This document shows, one piece after another, positions 12,076 to 28,899 of a DNA stretch of 64,000 bases (the stretch's first letter is position 1; each line of letters starts with the position of its first letter). Origin of the DNA: Tiliqua scincoides. Its lineage: Eukaryota; Chordata; Lepidosauria; Squamata; Scincidae. The notes under the pieces are model-generated. The model searched no databases. It had not been told where the DNA came from and saw nothing but the letters and a program-made list of their open reading frames with translations. The stretch covers positions 263,821,024-263,885,023 of the forward strand of contig NC_089822.1 of assembly GCF_035046505.1 (NCBI RefSeq), in the 5' to 3' direction. A program made the position numbers and the translations under genes.

Positions 12076-12342
12076 AGTTGTGCCTCATGAACCTTTAAGA
12101 ATTCTTTGAAAAGGTCAACAGGCATGTGGATGTGGGAGAACCCGTGGACATTATATATCTGGACTTCCAGAAGATGTTTGATAGGGTCCACCACCAAAGG
12201 CTTATGAGAAACACCACAGCCAGGGAGTTATTGGGCAAGTCCTTTCATTAATTAGGAAGTAGTTGGGGACCAGGAAACAGAGTGTCAATGGGCAATTTTC
12301 ACAATGGAAAGAGATGAGAGAAAGATGAAGTGGTGGCCCCAA
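12076..12342 (+). mobile_element. CR1 LINE reverse-transcriptase fragment
   Basis: Sense copy of the RT segment matching 14200-14460 (NRHVDVGEPVDI, then a degraded FQKAFD motif). It abuts the right edge of the minisatellite array and is itself abutted by an inverted CR1 3' end. Confidence 0.85.
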
Positions 12343-12672
12343 GAACATAGGAAGAGATCTGGATCAGGGCAAAGTCCATCTAGTCCAGCTTCCTGGACCT
12401 CACAGTGGCTAACCAGATGCCTCAGGGAGCAGACAACAAGAGACCTGCATCTGGTGCCCTCCCTTGCATCTGGCATTCTGAGGTAGCCTACTTCCAAAAT
12501 CAGGAGGTTGCACATACTCCATAATGGTTTGTAACCTGTGATGGGCTTTTCCTCCAGAAATTTGTCCAATTCCCTTTCAAAGGCATCTAGGCCACATGCC
12601 ATCACCACATCCTGTGGCAAGGAGTTCCACAGACTGATTACACACTGGGGAAAGAAATATTTTCTTTTGTGT
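12343..12672 (-). mobile_element. CR1 LINE 3' end, inverted
   Basis: Reverse complement of the CR1 3' UTR and the end of ORF2, with AGAACATAGG at its start, TCTAGTCCAGCTTCCTG, and the antisense of WNSLPQDV. It lies head to head with the sense CR1 that starts at about 12673. The two pieces cover different parts of the element and probably come from separate insertions. Confidence 0.85.
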
Positions 12673-15556
12673 TCTTTTGTGGATGCGGAGAATCAGTGGG
12701 ATACCGCAATCCTGGGCTATAAACTCTACAGGAGGGACAGGCAGGGGCATGTTGGAGGTGGGGTGGCCATTTATGTTAAGGAAGGGATAGAATCCAGCAA
12801 AGTAGAGATTGAAGGTGGGTCCGACTCCACCGTAGAATATCTGTGGGTTAAATTACCAGGCTTGTGCAGCGATGTAATACTGGGGTTGTGCTATCGTCCT
12901 CCAGACCAGAAATCGGATGGGGACCTTGCAATGAGGAAACAGATCAGGGAGGTGACAAGGAGGGACAGGATTGTAATCATGGGGGACTTCAATTATCCTC
13001 ATATTGACTGGGTCAATTTGTGTTCTGGTCACGATAAGGAGACCGGATTTCTTGACGTGCTAAATGACTGTGGCTTAGAGCAGCTAGTCACGGAGCCCAC
13101 CAGAGGACAGGTGACTCTGGATTTAATATTGTGCTGTACGCAGGACCTGGTTAGAGATGTAAATGTTACTGAGCCATTGGGGAACAGTGATCATGCTGCG
13201 ATCCGTTTTGACATGCACGTTGGGGGAAGAATACCAGGCAAATCTCTAACAAAAACCCTTGACTTCCGACGGGCGGACTTCCCTCAAATGAGGAGGCTGG
13301 TTAGAAGGAGGTTGAAAGGGAGGGTAAAAAGAGTCCAATCTCTCCAGAGTGCATGGAGGCTGCTTAAAACAACAGTAATAGAGGCCCAGTAGAGGTGTAT
13401 ACCGAAAAGAAAGAAGGGTTCCACTAAATCCAGGAGGGTGCCCGCATGGCTAACCAGCCAAGTTAGAGAGGCTGTGAAGGGCAAGGAAGCTTCCTTCCGT
13501 AAATGGAAGTCTTTCCCTAATGAGGAGAATAAAAAGGAACATAAACTTTGGCAAAAGAAATGCAAGAAGGTGATACGGGAGGCCAAGCAAGACTATGAGG
13601 AACGCATGGCCAGCAACATTAAGGGGAATAATAAAAGCTTCTTCAAATATGTTAGAAGCAGGAAACCCGCCAGAGAAGCGGTTGGCCCTCTGGATGGTGA
13701 GGGAGGGAAAGGGGGAGATAAAAGGAGACTTAGAGATGGCAGAGAAATTAAATGAGTTCTTTGCATCTGTCTTCACGGCAGAAGACCTCGGGCAGATACC
13801 GCTGCCCAAACGGCCCCTCCTAACCGAGGAGTTAAGTCAGATAGAGGTTAAAAGAGAAGATGTTTCAGACCTCATTGATAAATTAAAGATCAATAAGTCA
13901 CCGGGCCCTGATGGCATCCACCCAAGAGTTATTAAGGAATTGAAGAATGAAGTTGCAGATCTCTTGACTAAGGTATGCAACTTGTCCCTCAAAACGGCCA
14001 TGGTGCCAGAAGATTGGAGGATAGCAAATGTCACGCCGATCTTTAAAAAGGAAAAGAGGGGGGATCCGGGAAACTATAGGCCGGTCAGCCTAACATCCAT
14101 ACCGTGTAAGATGGTGGAATACCTCATCAAAGATAGGATCTCAAAACACATAGACGAACAGGCCTTGCTGAGGGAGAGTCAGTATGGCTTCTGTAAGGGT
14201 AAGTCTTGCCTCACGAACCTTATAGAATTCTTTGAAAAGGTCAACAGGCATGTGGATGTGGGAGAACCCGTGGACATTATCTATCTGGACTTTCAGAAGG
14301 CGTTTGACACGGTCCCTCACCAAAGGCTATTGTAAAAACTCCACAGTCAGGGAATTAGAGGACAGGTCCTCTCATGGATTGAGAACTGGTTGGAGGCCAG
14401 GAAGCAGAGAGTGGGTGTCAATGGGCAATTTTCACAATGGAGAGAGGTGAAAAGTGGTGTGCCCCAAGGATCTGTCCTGGGACCGGTGCTTTTCAACCTC
14501 TTCATAAATGACCTAGAGACAGGGTTGAGCAGTGAAGTGGCTAAGTTTGCAGACGACACCAAACTTTTCCGAGTTGTGAAGACCAGAAGTGATTGTGAGG
14601 AGCTCCAGAAGAATCTCTCCAGACTGGCAGAATGGGCAGCAAAATGGCAGATGCGCTTCAATGTCAGTAAGTGTAAAGTCATGCACATTGGGGCAAAAAA
14701 TCAAAACTTTAGATATAGGCTGATGGGTTCTGAGCTGTCTGTGACAGATCAGGAGAGAGATCTTGGGGGGGTGGTGGACAGGTCGATGAAAGTGTTGACC
14801 CAATGTGCGGTGGCAGTGAAGAAGGCCAATTCTATGCTTGGGATCATTAGGAAGGTTATTGAGAACAAAACGGCTAATATTATAATGCCGTTGTACAAAT
14901 CGATGGTAAGGCCACACCTGGAGTATTGTGTCCAGTTCTGGTCACCGCATCTCAAAAAAGACATAGTGGAAATGGAAAAGGTGCAAAAGAGAGCGACTAA
15001 GATGATTACGGGGCTGGGGCACCTTCCTTATGAGGAAAGGCTACGGCGTTTGGGCCTCTTCAGCCTAGAAAAGAGACGCCTGAGGGGGGACATGATTGAG
15101 ACATACAAAATTATGCAGGCGATGGACAGAGTGGATAGGGAGATGCTCTTTACACTCTCACATAATACCAGAACCAGGGGACATCCACTAAAATTGAGTG
15201 TTGGGTGGGTTAGGACAGACAAAAGAAAATATTTCTTTACTCAGCATGTGGTTGGTCTGTGGAACTCCTTGCCACAGGATGTGGTGCTGGCATCTAGCCT
15301 AGATGCCTTTAAAAGGGGATTGGACAAGTTTCTGGAGGAAAAATCCATTATGGGGTACAAGCCATGATGTGTATGCGCAACCTCCTGATTTTAGAAATGG
15401 GTTATGTCAGAATGCCAGATGCAAGGGAGGGCACCAGGATGAGGTCTCTTGTTATCTGGTGTGCTCCCTGGGGCATTTGGTGGGCCGCTGTGAGATACAG
15501 GATGCTGGACTAGATGGGCCTATGGTCTGAACCAGTGGGGCTGTTCTTATGTTCTT
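12673..15556 (+). mobile_element. CR1-clade LINE: endonuclease, RT and 3' UTR
   Basis: This is the longest LINE in the window. An APE-type endonuclease comes first (GDFNYPHIDW near 12985, SDHAAIRF near 13189). The linker follows, then the reverse transcriptase with SPGPDGIHP, NYRPVSLTS, FQKAFDTVPH, GVPQGSVLGP and the catalytic FADDTK near 14545. The conserved C-terminus is [16 protein letters not shown] through DKFLEEK to 15367. The 3' UTR ends in the tandem octamers TTCTTATGTTCTTATG at about 15557. ORF1 and the 5' end are missing. I count three breaks in ORF2: stops at 13390 and 14333, and one frameshift near 13690-13740. It is dead but fairly young. It could still serve as the reference for the many shorter copies here. 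Confidence 0.95.
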
Positions 15557-16200
15557 ATGTATGTTCTAACTCTCCCAACACTCGGTTTTAGTGGATGTCC
15601 CCTGGATTTGACCTGGGATCAGTACTTTTCAACCTGTTCATAAATGACCTGGAGACAGGGTTCAGGAGTGGGGTGGCCAAGTTTGCAGATGACACCAAAC
15701 TTTTCTGTGGTGAAGACTAGAAGACATTGTGAAGATCCAGAAGGAAGTATGTGTAAAGTCATGCACACTGGGGCAAAATAATCAAAACTTCACATATAGG
15801 CTAATGTGTTCTGAGAATGTCTGTGACAGGTCAGGAGAGAGATTTTGGGGTGGTGGCGGACAGTTTGATGAAAGTGTCGACCCAGTGTGTGGCAGAGGTG
15901 AAGAAAGCTAATTCCATGCTTGGGATCATTAGAAAAGGTATTGAGAATAAAACAGCTAATATTATAATGCCATTGCACAAATTGATGGTAAGGCCACACC
16001 TGAAGTATTGCATCCTTCTGGTTTTAGAATGTGGCTACCTCAGAATGCCAGATGCAGGAAAGGGCACCATGATGCAGGTCTCTGGTTGTCTTGTATGCTC
16101 CCTGAGGCTTCTGGTGGGCCACTCTGTGATACAGGAAACTGGAATAGATGGACCTTTGGCCTGGTCCAGAGGGGTTCTTTTGGTTTCTTATGGTGACATT
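15557..16200 (+). mobile_element. Duplicated inverted/sense CR1 chimera
   Basis: A short inverted CR1 piece (15557-15607) is followed by the internally deleted sense CR1, matching 160-835 at the left of the window. It includes the same jump from the RT region to the 3' UTR near 16010. Shared junctions show duplication of an already rearranged LINE. Confidence 0.8.
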
Positions 16201-16819
16201 CCAATCCTCTCAGGTTGCCCTTCAAAGTTGGCTGAGGCATGTTTGCCTACTCATTAGTAAACATGCTTGTGTGGCTCATTTTCACTTTCTGTAGGGCTCA
16301 ATATATTTTTCTTTTCAGCTATCAGCTTGTCAGTTCACAGCCTACCAGTAACCAGGTCGTGACCCACTGATGACCCACTTCAGTTTGGAAGTGGAAAGAG
16401 TAGAGGAATGCGGTATAAAAATGCAAAAAAGAATTAAAATAAAATGCAGTTCAATGTTAGAAGTGCAAAGTGATGCACATTAAGAGAAAAAAATAGTTTG
16501 TTGGCTATTGAGGGGATGTGGTTGAGAGTTACCATAAGGCTGATTGGGGGGAATACTCCAGTGGACACAAGGAGGTGCTTCAGCACACCTGGTTTTACAC
16601 CAGTGTGCACTGTCCTGGGGACCCTCACCTGGAAATGTGGCCTACAAGAATTCTAATTTCCCCCCATGTATCTTGCAGCTTTCTTTGAGAAACAGCTAAT
16701 GTGCTCACTATGTGTTAAGCAAGAACAAGACTTGGAGGAGGAGGGGATGCCAGGCCCCACTGGGAGCTTTGAGAATTAGTTCCATTGCTTGCTTTCTTCA
16801 CAACCCTCTAAGGGTTAAA
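16201..16819. other. Non-coding duplicated sequence
   Basis: It matches 861-1475, including the GACCCAC-rich remnant at about 16320-16390. No gene is seen. ATGTATCTTGCAG at about 16668 is the empty site for the LINE-tail insertion found at 17757-17803. Confidence 0.65.
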
Positions 16820-17730
16820 GGGAGTGACTCCAGATTCCTAGAGGTGCTGATGGAGGGGGGGGGTAAGTGGGAAAGCCCCTTCCTGCTCCACCCCTTCCGT
16901 TGCCTCCCCCATCTATTTGTGGGTTCAGCAGCATCTTCTGATGAGTGGAAAGGCAGTTGTGGGCAAAAAAGGGTCCTAGGGGGGTGTTGGAGGAAAGGAA
17001 TAGAGAGGGAGGGAGAGAAGCTCCCAGGTGGACAAAGACATCCAGGCTCAAAGCCCAACTAGTGAAGGGACAGGGAAGGGGGCCCGAGAAGATCAATTGT
17101 GGCAAGTTTGACAGGGACATTGCAAGAGCCAGAACAGGGAGAGGGGCCACTCAGCACCAAAACCTGCAAAAAAAAACAGCGGGATGTAGGTGAGACACTG
17201 GGGGTTAATATTTTAAGACTGTTTCTGAATCTGAGGGGTTGCTGTTTTTAAAGTATGGTGTATTTTTAAGGTATGTTAGATCTGAAATATCCTTTATTGT
17301 TTGAACTGTTACTTTTTTGCTCCTGATTTTTACAGACAGGTGGGATAAAAATCGTAAGAAAGAGAGCTGAAGTTTGTAGCTGAAAAGGATCCTTCCAGCA
17401 TCTGTACCTTATCCAGAACAACAAGAGAGTTCATTTGAGAGCCTCTTCAGAAGAAGGAAGGGAGGAAGGCAGAGCAGGGAGATCTTTCAAGGTCTGTGTC
17501 TCAGCAATGTGGGGGTCTCATTCCACTTACAGAGATAACTGGGCTTCCACCTAAGGCTGAATTGTCTGTTCCATGAAACAGCCCTGCCAAGACACCCTGT
17601 TACCTCCAATCAGCTTCTGCCCCCTGCATCTGCAGATCAGGGTTCCCCCCACATGCGCTCTCCTGGTCTGAGTTACAGGACATTACCTGGAATGGACACA
17701 GCACCTGTCTGTCATGCTGCTCAGTCTCCA
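16820..17730 (+). repeat. Unclassified block, copy B
   Basis: 16820-17100 matches copies A and C. 17105-17730 is nearly identical to 19008-19625, with only scattered differences over about 620 bp. That points to a recent local tandem duplication. No open frame of interest. Confidence 0.75.
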
Positions 17731-17756
17731 TCTAATTTTCCCCCATGTATCTTGCA

Positions 17757-17803
17757 TCCAGAGCGCAATACCATAGTCTTTCCAGACTGAAGGTTGCCAA
17801 CAT
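17757..17803 (+). mobile_element. 47-bp LINE 3' tail insertion with target duplication
   Basis: The insert (AGCGCAATACCATAGTCT through GAAGGTTGCCAACA) matches the extreme 3' end of the LINE at 44985-45605. It is flanked by perfect 11-bp repeats TGTATCTTGCA at 17746-17756 and 17804-17814. The paralogous positions near 1318 and 16668 lack it. Confidence 0.9.
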
Positions 17804-17962
17804 TGTATCTTGCAGCTGTCTTTGAGAAAGAGCTAATGTGCTCACTATGTGTTAAGGAGGAACAAGACTTGGAGGAGGAGGGGATGCCAGGCCCCACTGG
17901 GAGCTTTGAGACTTAGTTCCATTGCATTCTTTCTTCACAACCCTCTAAGGGTTAAAAGGAGT

Positions 17963-18656
17963 TAAAAGAATAAAACGGCTAATATTATAATGCCGTTGTA
18001 CAAATCGATGGTAAGGCCACACCTGGAGTCTTGCGTCCAATTCTGGTGCTGCATCTCAAAAAAGACATAGTGGAAATGGAAAAGGTGCAAAAGAGAGCGA
18101 CTAAGATGATTCCTGGGCTGGGGCACCTTCCTTATGAGGAAAGGCTACGGCGTTTGGGCCTCTTCAGCATAGAAAAGAGACGCCTGAGGGGGGATATGAT
18201 TGAGTCATACAAAATTATGCAGGGGATGGACAAGAGTGGATAGGGAGATGCTCTTTACACTCTCACATAACACCAGAACCAGGGGATATCCGCTAAAATT
18301 GAGTGTTGAGAGAGTTAGAACAGACAAAAGAAAATATTTCTTTACTCAGCGTGTGGTTGGTCTGTGGAACTCCTTGCCACAGGATGTGGTGATGGCGTCT
18401 GGCCTGGACGCCTTTAAAAGGGGATTGGATAAGTTTCTGGAGGAAAAATCCATTACAGGTTACAAGCCATGATGTGTATGCGCAACCTCCTGATTTTAGA
18501 AATGGGCCATGTCAGATGCAAGGGAGGGCACCAGGATGAGGTCTCTTGTTATCTGGTGTGCTCCCTGGGGCATTTGGTGGGCCGCTGTGAGATACAGGAA
18601 GCTGGACTAGATGGGCCTATGGCCTGATCCAGTGGGGCTGTTCTTATGTTCTTATG
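17963..18656 (+). mobile_element. Young 5'-truncated CR1 LINE insertion
   Basis: It encodes the ORF2 C-terminus ([44 protein letters not shown]) and ends in TTCTTATGTTCTTATG. A 3-bp AGT flanks both sides (17960-17962 and 18657-18659). The uninterrupted site is present in copies A (near 1470-1480) and B (near 16818-16830). A one-base shift near 18235 breaks the frame. Confidence 0.92.
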
Positions 18657-19640
18657 AGTGATTCCAGATTCCTAGAGGTGCTGATGGGGGGGGGGGGTAA
18701 GTGGTAAAGCCCCTTCCTTTGTCTCCCCCATCCACATATGTGGGTTCGGCAGCAAGCATCTTCTGATGAGTCCAGAGGCAGTTGTGGGCATAAAGGGGTC
18801 CTAGGGGGCTGTTGGAGGAAAGGAATAGAGAGGGAGGGAGAGAAACCCCCAGGTGGACAAAGATATCCAGACTCAAAGCCCAACCAGTGAAGGGACAGGG
18901 AAGGGGGCTGAGAAGACCAATTGTGGCAATTCCTCTCCTCCCCCCCCCCCCCCGTTGCATGCCAAACTTTGGGTCTTTTCTGAAATGGCTTAATTTCTGT
19001 GGTGGGGGTTTGACAGGGACATTGCAAGAGCCAGAACAGGGAGAGGGGCCACTCAGCACCAAAACCTGCAAAAAACAGCGGGATGTAGGTGGGACACTGG
19101 GGGTTAATATTTTAAGACTGTTTCTGAATCTGAGGGGTTGCTGTTTTTAAAGTATGGTGTATTTTTAAGGTATGTTAGATCTGAAATATCCTTTATTGTT
19201 TGAACTGTTACTTTTTTGCTCCTGGTTTTTACAGACAGGTGGGATAAAAATCGTAAGAAAGAGAGCTGAAGTTTGTAGCTGAAAAGGATCCTTCCAGCAT
19301 CTGTACCTTATCCAGAACAACAAGAGAGTTCATTTGAGAGCCTCTTCAGAAGAAGGAAGGGAAGAAGGCAGAGCAGGGAGATCTTTCAAGGTCTGAGTCT
19401 CAGCAATGTGGGGGTCTCATTCCACTTACAGAGATAACTGGGCTTCCACCTAAGGCTGAATTGTCTGTTCCATGAAACAGCCCTGCCAAGACACCCTGTT
19501 ACCTCCAATCAGCTTCTACCCCCTGCATCTGCAGATCAGGGTTCCCCCCACATGCGCTCTCCTGGTCTGAGTTACACGACATCACCTGGAATGGACATAG
19601 CACCAATCTGTCATGCTGCTCAATCTCCATCTTTGGAATT
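18657..19640 (+). repeat. Unclassified block, copy C
   Basis: 18657-19145 matches copies A and B. 19008-19625 matches 17105-17730. It lies directly upstream of the KRAB gene leader and therefore corresponds to copy A, upstream of unit 1. Confidence 0.75.
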
Positions 19641-19983
19641 CAGCTTTGTGGAAAGATAGCAGCAGGAGGACTGAATGGAGACAGAGCAGGGAAGGCATGT
19701 CAGGAAAGGCTTTAAAGGAGCGAGTTCAGCAAGAAGATTTCAAAAGGGGGAGGATGGTGACTAGACAGGTAGAGAGGGGAAGAAATGGAAACAAATTGGC
19801 AGAAGGAAGAAGCGGAAGAAAGTGAATCACAATGTGTGGGGCTCATCCCTTTTGGGCATTTCTGGGTCAGAACCAAAGCTATGGAACAAATAGGAAGAGC
19901 ATTGTATAAGGAAGTGAAGTTAGAAAAGAGCATGAAGAGCATTAACGTCTTCCCATCATGCTTGCCTCTTCACAGGCAGTGGG

Positions 19984-25511
<5,528 letters not shown>

Positions 25512-25519
<8 letters not shown>

Positions 25520-25786
25520 AAGCAGGAGGCCTGCTACAGAAGCGATTGGCCCACTATACGGTGAGGGAGAGAAAGGGGACATAAAAGGAGACTTGAAGAT
25601 GGCAGAGAAATTAAATGAGTTCTTTGTATCTGCCTTCACGTCAGAAGACCTCGAGCAGATACCACTGCCTGGATGTCCCCTCTTGACCAAGGAATTAAGT
25701 CAAAAAGAGAAGACATTACAGCTCTAATTGACAGATTAAAAATCAGTGTCACCAGGCCCTGATGGCATCCACGCAAGAAGGAGGGG
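25512..25786 (+). mobile_element. CR1 LINE ORF2 fragment fused to the finger exon
   Basis: From AAATGTTAGAAGCAGGAGGC onward it matches 13650-13930 of the full CR1 (MAEKLNEFF, SPGPDGIH). Both ends are internal to ORF2 and no 3' UTR is present, so this is not a simple insertion. A rearrangement or later deletion removed the distal fingers of the host gene. Confidence 0.9.
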
Positions 25787-25857
25787 GTCACTTCTGACAC
25801 CCAGAAGGCACCATGAATGCTATTCGGCCTACTCTATGAAATGAGTTTGACATCCCT

Positions 25858-26072
25858 GTTGTAGTGGTTTGGGAGTTGGCCTTAGACCTGGAAGATTCAG
25901 GTTCAAATCTGCTCAACAATGAAGCTTCCTGTGTGACCTTGGGCCAGTCACTATCTCTCTGCCTCCCCACCTCACAGGTTTTTGTGAGGACAAAACGAGG
26001 AGAGGAACCACGTACACCACCCTGAGCTCCTTGGAGGAAGGAAGGGATAGAAATGTGAAAAAGAAATAAATG
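25858..26072 (+). mobile_element. tRNA-derived SINE
   Basis: It has a pol III A-box-like start (TGGTTTGGGAGTTGGCC) and a B box (GGTTCAAATCT). The body (GACCTTGGGCCAGTCACT, CCTCACAGG, TTGTGAGGACAAAA) is typical of squamate tRNA SINEs. It ends in an A-rich AAGAAATAAAT tail. A relative lies at 50362-50520. Confidence 0.75.
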
Positions 26073-26152
26073 GAGTTCAGTGTTAATAAGTGCAGTGTGA
26101 TTAATGTGCAAAGCACATTAAGCCAAAAATGCTTTTGGATTTATGAAATTAA

Positions 26153-26353
26153 GGGCGCAATTCTAACCCCTCATGTCAGTGCTTTCCAGCACTGACATAA
26201 GGGCAATGCAGCTCCAAGGTAAGGGAACGAACATTCCCTTACTTTGAGGAGGCCTCTGTGAGTGCCACCTAACTGCAGGATGCAGCACACGTCCCATTGG
26301 CACTGCTATGCCAGTGCTGGAAAGCACTGGCATAAGGGGTTAGGATTGCGCCC
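26153..26353. mobile_element. Harbinger-like MITE, subfamily 1
   Basis: Terminal inverted repeats GGGCGCAATTCTAACCCCTT and AAGGGGTTAGGATTGCGCCC are flanked by TAA on both sides (26150-26152 and 26354-26356). The inner arms are also complementary (CAGTGCTTTCCAGCACTG). No coding capacity. Confidence 0.85.
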
Positions 26354-26751
26354 TAACATCTATATTTCCAGTACCTTTAGAATGTGACTCCTGTTTTCCT
26401 ACTGACCCATTGCCCAAGGCAATTTGGTCTACAAGAGTGAACCAAGGACAGCAGAGAATGAATCCAGGAGCATTCAAGGGTGATAATAGGGTGAGGCTTC
26501 AAGGAATTGTGCCAGCCATTTAAATTCTGATGCTTCTTACCATGAGAAATCCTTGGCAGCCATCAAGGCAACAATTTTGAATTGGTGTGCCATGTGCTGT
26601 GAAATGCCCACAGGTGTGCAGCAGGAGCTTAGAGCACAGTGGTTGAAAAGCATTCAGAAAAGTCTTTTCAGTTCTGCAGCTCTGATTTTAGGGCAACTGG
26701 TAACTGGGTAAGAGGCACTTTTTCAAGTGGGTGCTCCTCTTTTATTTAGCA

Positions 26752-26948
26752 GGGGGAGAGTAACTGGCCCACCTCACCCCAGCACTGTCTGTTCTAGTGG
26801 CTGTCTGCTGGTATTCTTTTGCATCTTTTTAGACTGTGAGCCCTTTTGGGACAGGGAGCCATTAGATATTTGATTTTCTCTGTAAACCGCTTTGTGAACT
26901 TTTTGTTGAAAAGCGGTATATAAATACTGTTGTTGTTGTTGTTGTTGT
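26752..26948 (+). mobile_element. SINE with L2-like tail and TTG microsatellite
   Basis: The head is GGGGGAGAGTAACTGGCCCA. The tail is GACTGTGAGCCCTTTTGGGA, CTGTAAACCGCTTTGTGAAC and AAAGCGGTATATAAATAC, followed by (TTG)n. The same element at 57896-58098 ends in (ATA)n. Confidence 0.75.
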
Positions 26949-27624
26949 AAGGAACTCTCTTCTTCCATCTGCTGGACAGACCATTACTATTGACAGTTGC
27001 CTAGAAACAGAGCCACAGAACCTGGAGGAGTCTCCAGGAAGCCCACAACACAACTTGGACTGAGCCACTGAGTCACAAGTTGCCTGTCCCTACTGTAAGT
27101 GTTCCATTTCTAAGGAATGCTTCAGTAACAAAGCAAACTTTTGGCCCAATCCTGTTGGAGCCGTACAACATGCCAGACAAACAAGATGGCAATCAAAAAC
27201 CCCGCCTTGATTCCCTAAGCCGTTCTGTGCGGACTTATGCCTGCTACGGAGCTGCCGTAGGTTTGAATAGACCCAGTCTTACCCACGAGCAAGGGAATCC
27301 TTGTTAAGGGAATTCACTTAACACAAGGTGGCCTCTGGAGGCTGAAACTCCCCTGCAGAATTCAGCAAGTGCCTGGCTGCCCATAAGGTAGTCTACTGAG
27401 AAGCTGCTTTTTAAAATAGCCAGAAAAGTATAACTTAGAGATGCAGCCTTTTTTCCTGCCACTTGTGGAGGAGTGAGGCAGTATTGGCTTCATTTTAGAG
27501 GACCATGGACATAGATAAAAGCTGTCATTCTAAGCCCCTTCACTAGGGAGTTGGTTCCCACTAAATTCACTGGGATTTACTTATGAGTAAATGTGCTGGG
27601 ACTGCCCTGTATGTTTACATCATT

Positions 27625-28000
27625 GGCATCCTTCAGTCTCGGAAGACTCTGGTATTGCACTCTGAAAAGTGGTTCTGGAACAGCATCAGGTGTGGCTGAA
27701 AAGGCCAATTCGGGAGTGACAGTCCCTTCCACACTGGGAGCAAGTGTAGTCTGTCCCTGTTGTGTCTCCCTGGCTACGGGCCTTCCTTCTTTGCCTCTTT
27801 ACTGCAGTCTGTTGGGCAAGTGTCTCTTCAAACTGGGAGAGGCCATGCTGCACAGCCTGCCTCCAAGTGGGATGCTCAGAGGCCAGGGTTTCCCACCTGT
27901 TGAGGTCCATTCCTAAGGCCTTCAGATCCCTCTTGCAGATGTCCTTGTATCGCAGCTGTGGTCTACCTGTAGGGTGCTTTCCCTGCATGAGTTCTCCATA
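27625..28000 (-). mobile_element. Non-CR1 LINE, ORF C-terminus and tail
   Basis: The minus strand encodes GRPQLRYKDICKRDLKALGM, WRQAVQHGLSQ and the terminal zinc-knuckle motif CSQCGRDCHSRIGLFSHT. The 3' tail runs to about 27625 (GCATCCTTCAGTCTC read on the plus strand). This C-terminal type is common in vertebrate LINE polyproteins, but I cannot fix the clade. A second copy is at 44985-45605. Confidence 0.8.
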
Positions 28001-28079
28001 GAGGAGAATGTATTTGGCCTCCTTCCTGCATGTAGACTATATGAGATGTTAAAATGGGTGATTTGCATTTGCATCCCGT

Positions 28080-28568
28080 TTTGTTTGTTGTATGTAGCAC
28101 CTGGGGGCTGGGGATAAGAATAGGCCCTCAGTTTGGCTGTACTTGTCCTAAGAGGTGACTAAACAGCCACCAGGTAGATGGGACTCCTTAGCCTGGGAAG
28201 GCAGCTCATCTGAGAGAAGGAAAACTCTGATCCCAAACCTCCACTGCCTTGTGGCTACATCGTTATGGAAAAGGCTTCAGGAGTTAACCTCGAGGCAAAA
28301 TCCGGAGCCTGAGTCCCTGAGGCAGTTCATCACTGAATAGTCACGTTCTTGCAACTCCTGCGACGCTGCTGGAACCAACCGTATTGGCCTCTGCCTTTCC
28401 ATTGGACCATTTCAGTGACGTGGAGAGGTGGGATTTGCTGCATGGGTAACAGTCTATCCTCCATATCTACTTTAGCCAGGCTTCCCGCACTGGAGAGGAC
28501 ACTCTGTTCCAGAACCACTATTCAGAGCTTGATATCATAGTCTTCTGAGACTGAAAGATGCCAACATA
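28080..28568 (+). mobile_element. Candidate non-autonomous element sharing the LINE tail
   Basis: A body unlike the LINE coding region (GGCTGTACTTGTCCTAAGAG, CTAAACAGCCACCAGGTAGA) is followed by a tail at 28500-28568 (GTTCCAGAACCACTATTCAG, GAGACTGAAAGATGCCAAC) that matches the end of the LINE at 45550-45605. This is the layout of a SINE mobilised by its partner LINE. The 5' boundary is uncertain. Confidence 0.6.
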
Positions 28569-28809
28569 TGTAGCACCTGTGGGCGACCCTCCCCCCCCCA
28601 AATCTGGATCAGAATCATGGTGCATGGGAGGGGGCTAATCCTTTCCCCAGGCAGCTTCTTCCACAGGGAAAATACCAGCTTGGGTGGATGATTGGTGTTG
28701 GGCATCTGAAGTATGAGGAAGAGCCTAAGCCTCTGCTGTTCCCTACTGTGGTTCCAATTTGTAGTGGGGGGGGGAGCCAATTGTAAATGGCTACTATTTA
28801 CAAAACACA

Positions 28810-28899
28810 GGGCACAATCCTAACCAGGTCTACTACAAAGTAAGTTCTATAGTGTTTAATGCAACTTACTCCCAGGAAAATGAGGTTAGGATTGCAGCC
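28810..28899. repeat. Short inverted-repeat element
   Basis: The ends GGGCACAATCCTAACC and GGTTAGGATTGCAGCC face each other over about 90 bp, around a core with CAACTTACTCCCAGG. Related pieces occur near 31485, 33150, 37240 and 44590. The family was not identified. Confidence 0.6.

Noticed and set aside
26546-26660. hAT element near 26.6 kb
   Set aside because: Only one degenerate terminus (CAGTGGTTGAAAA) is visible; no partner end.
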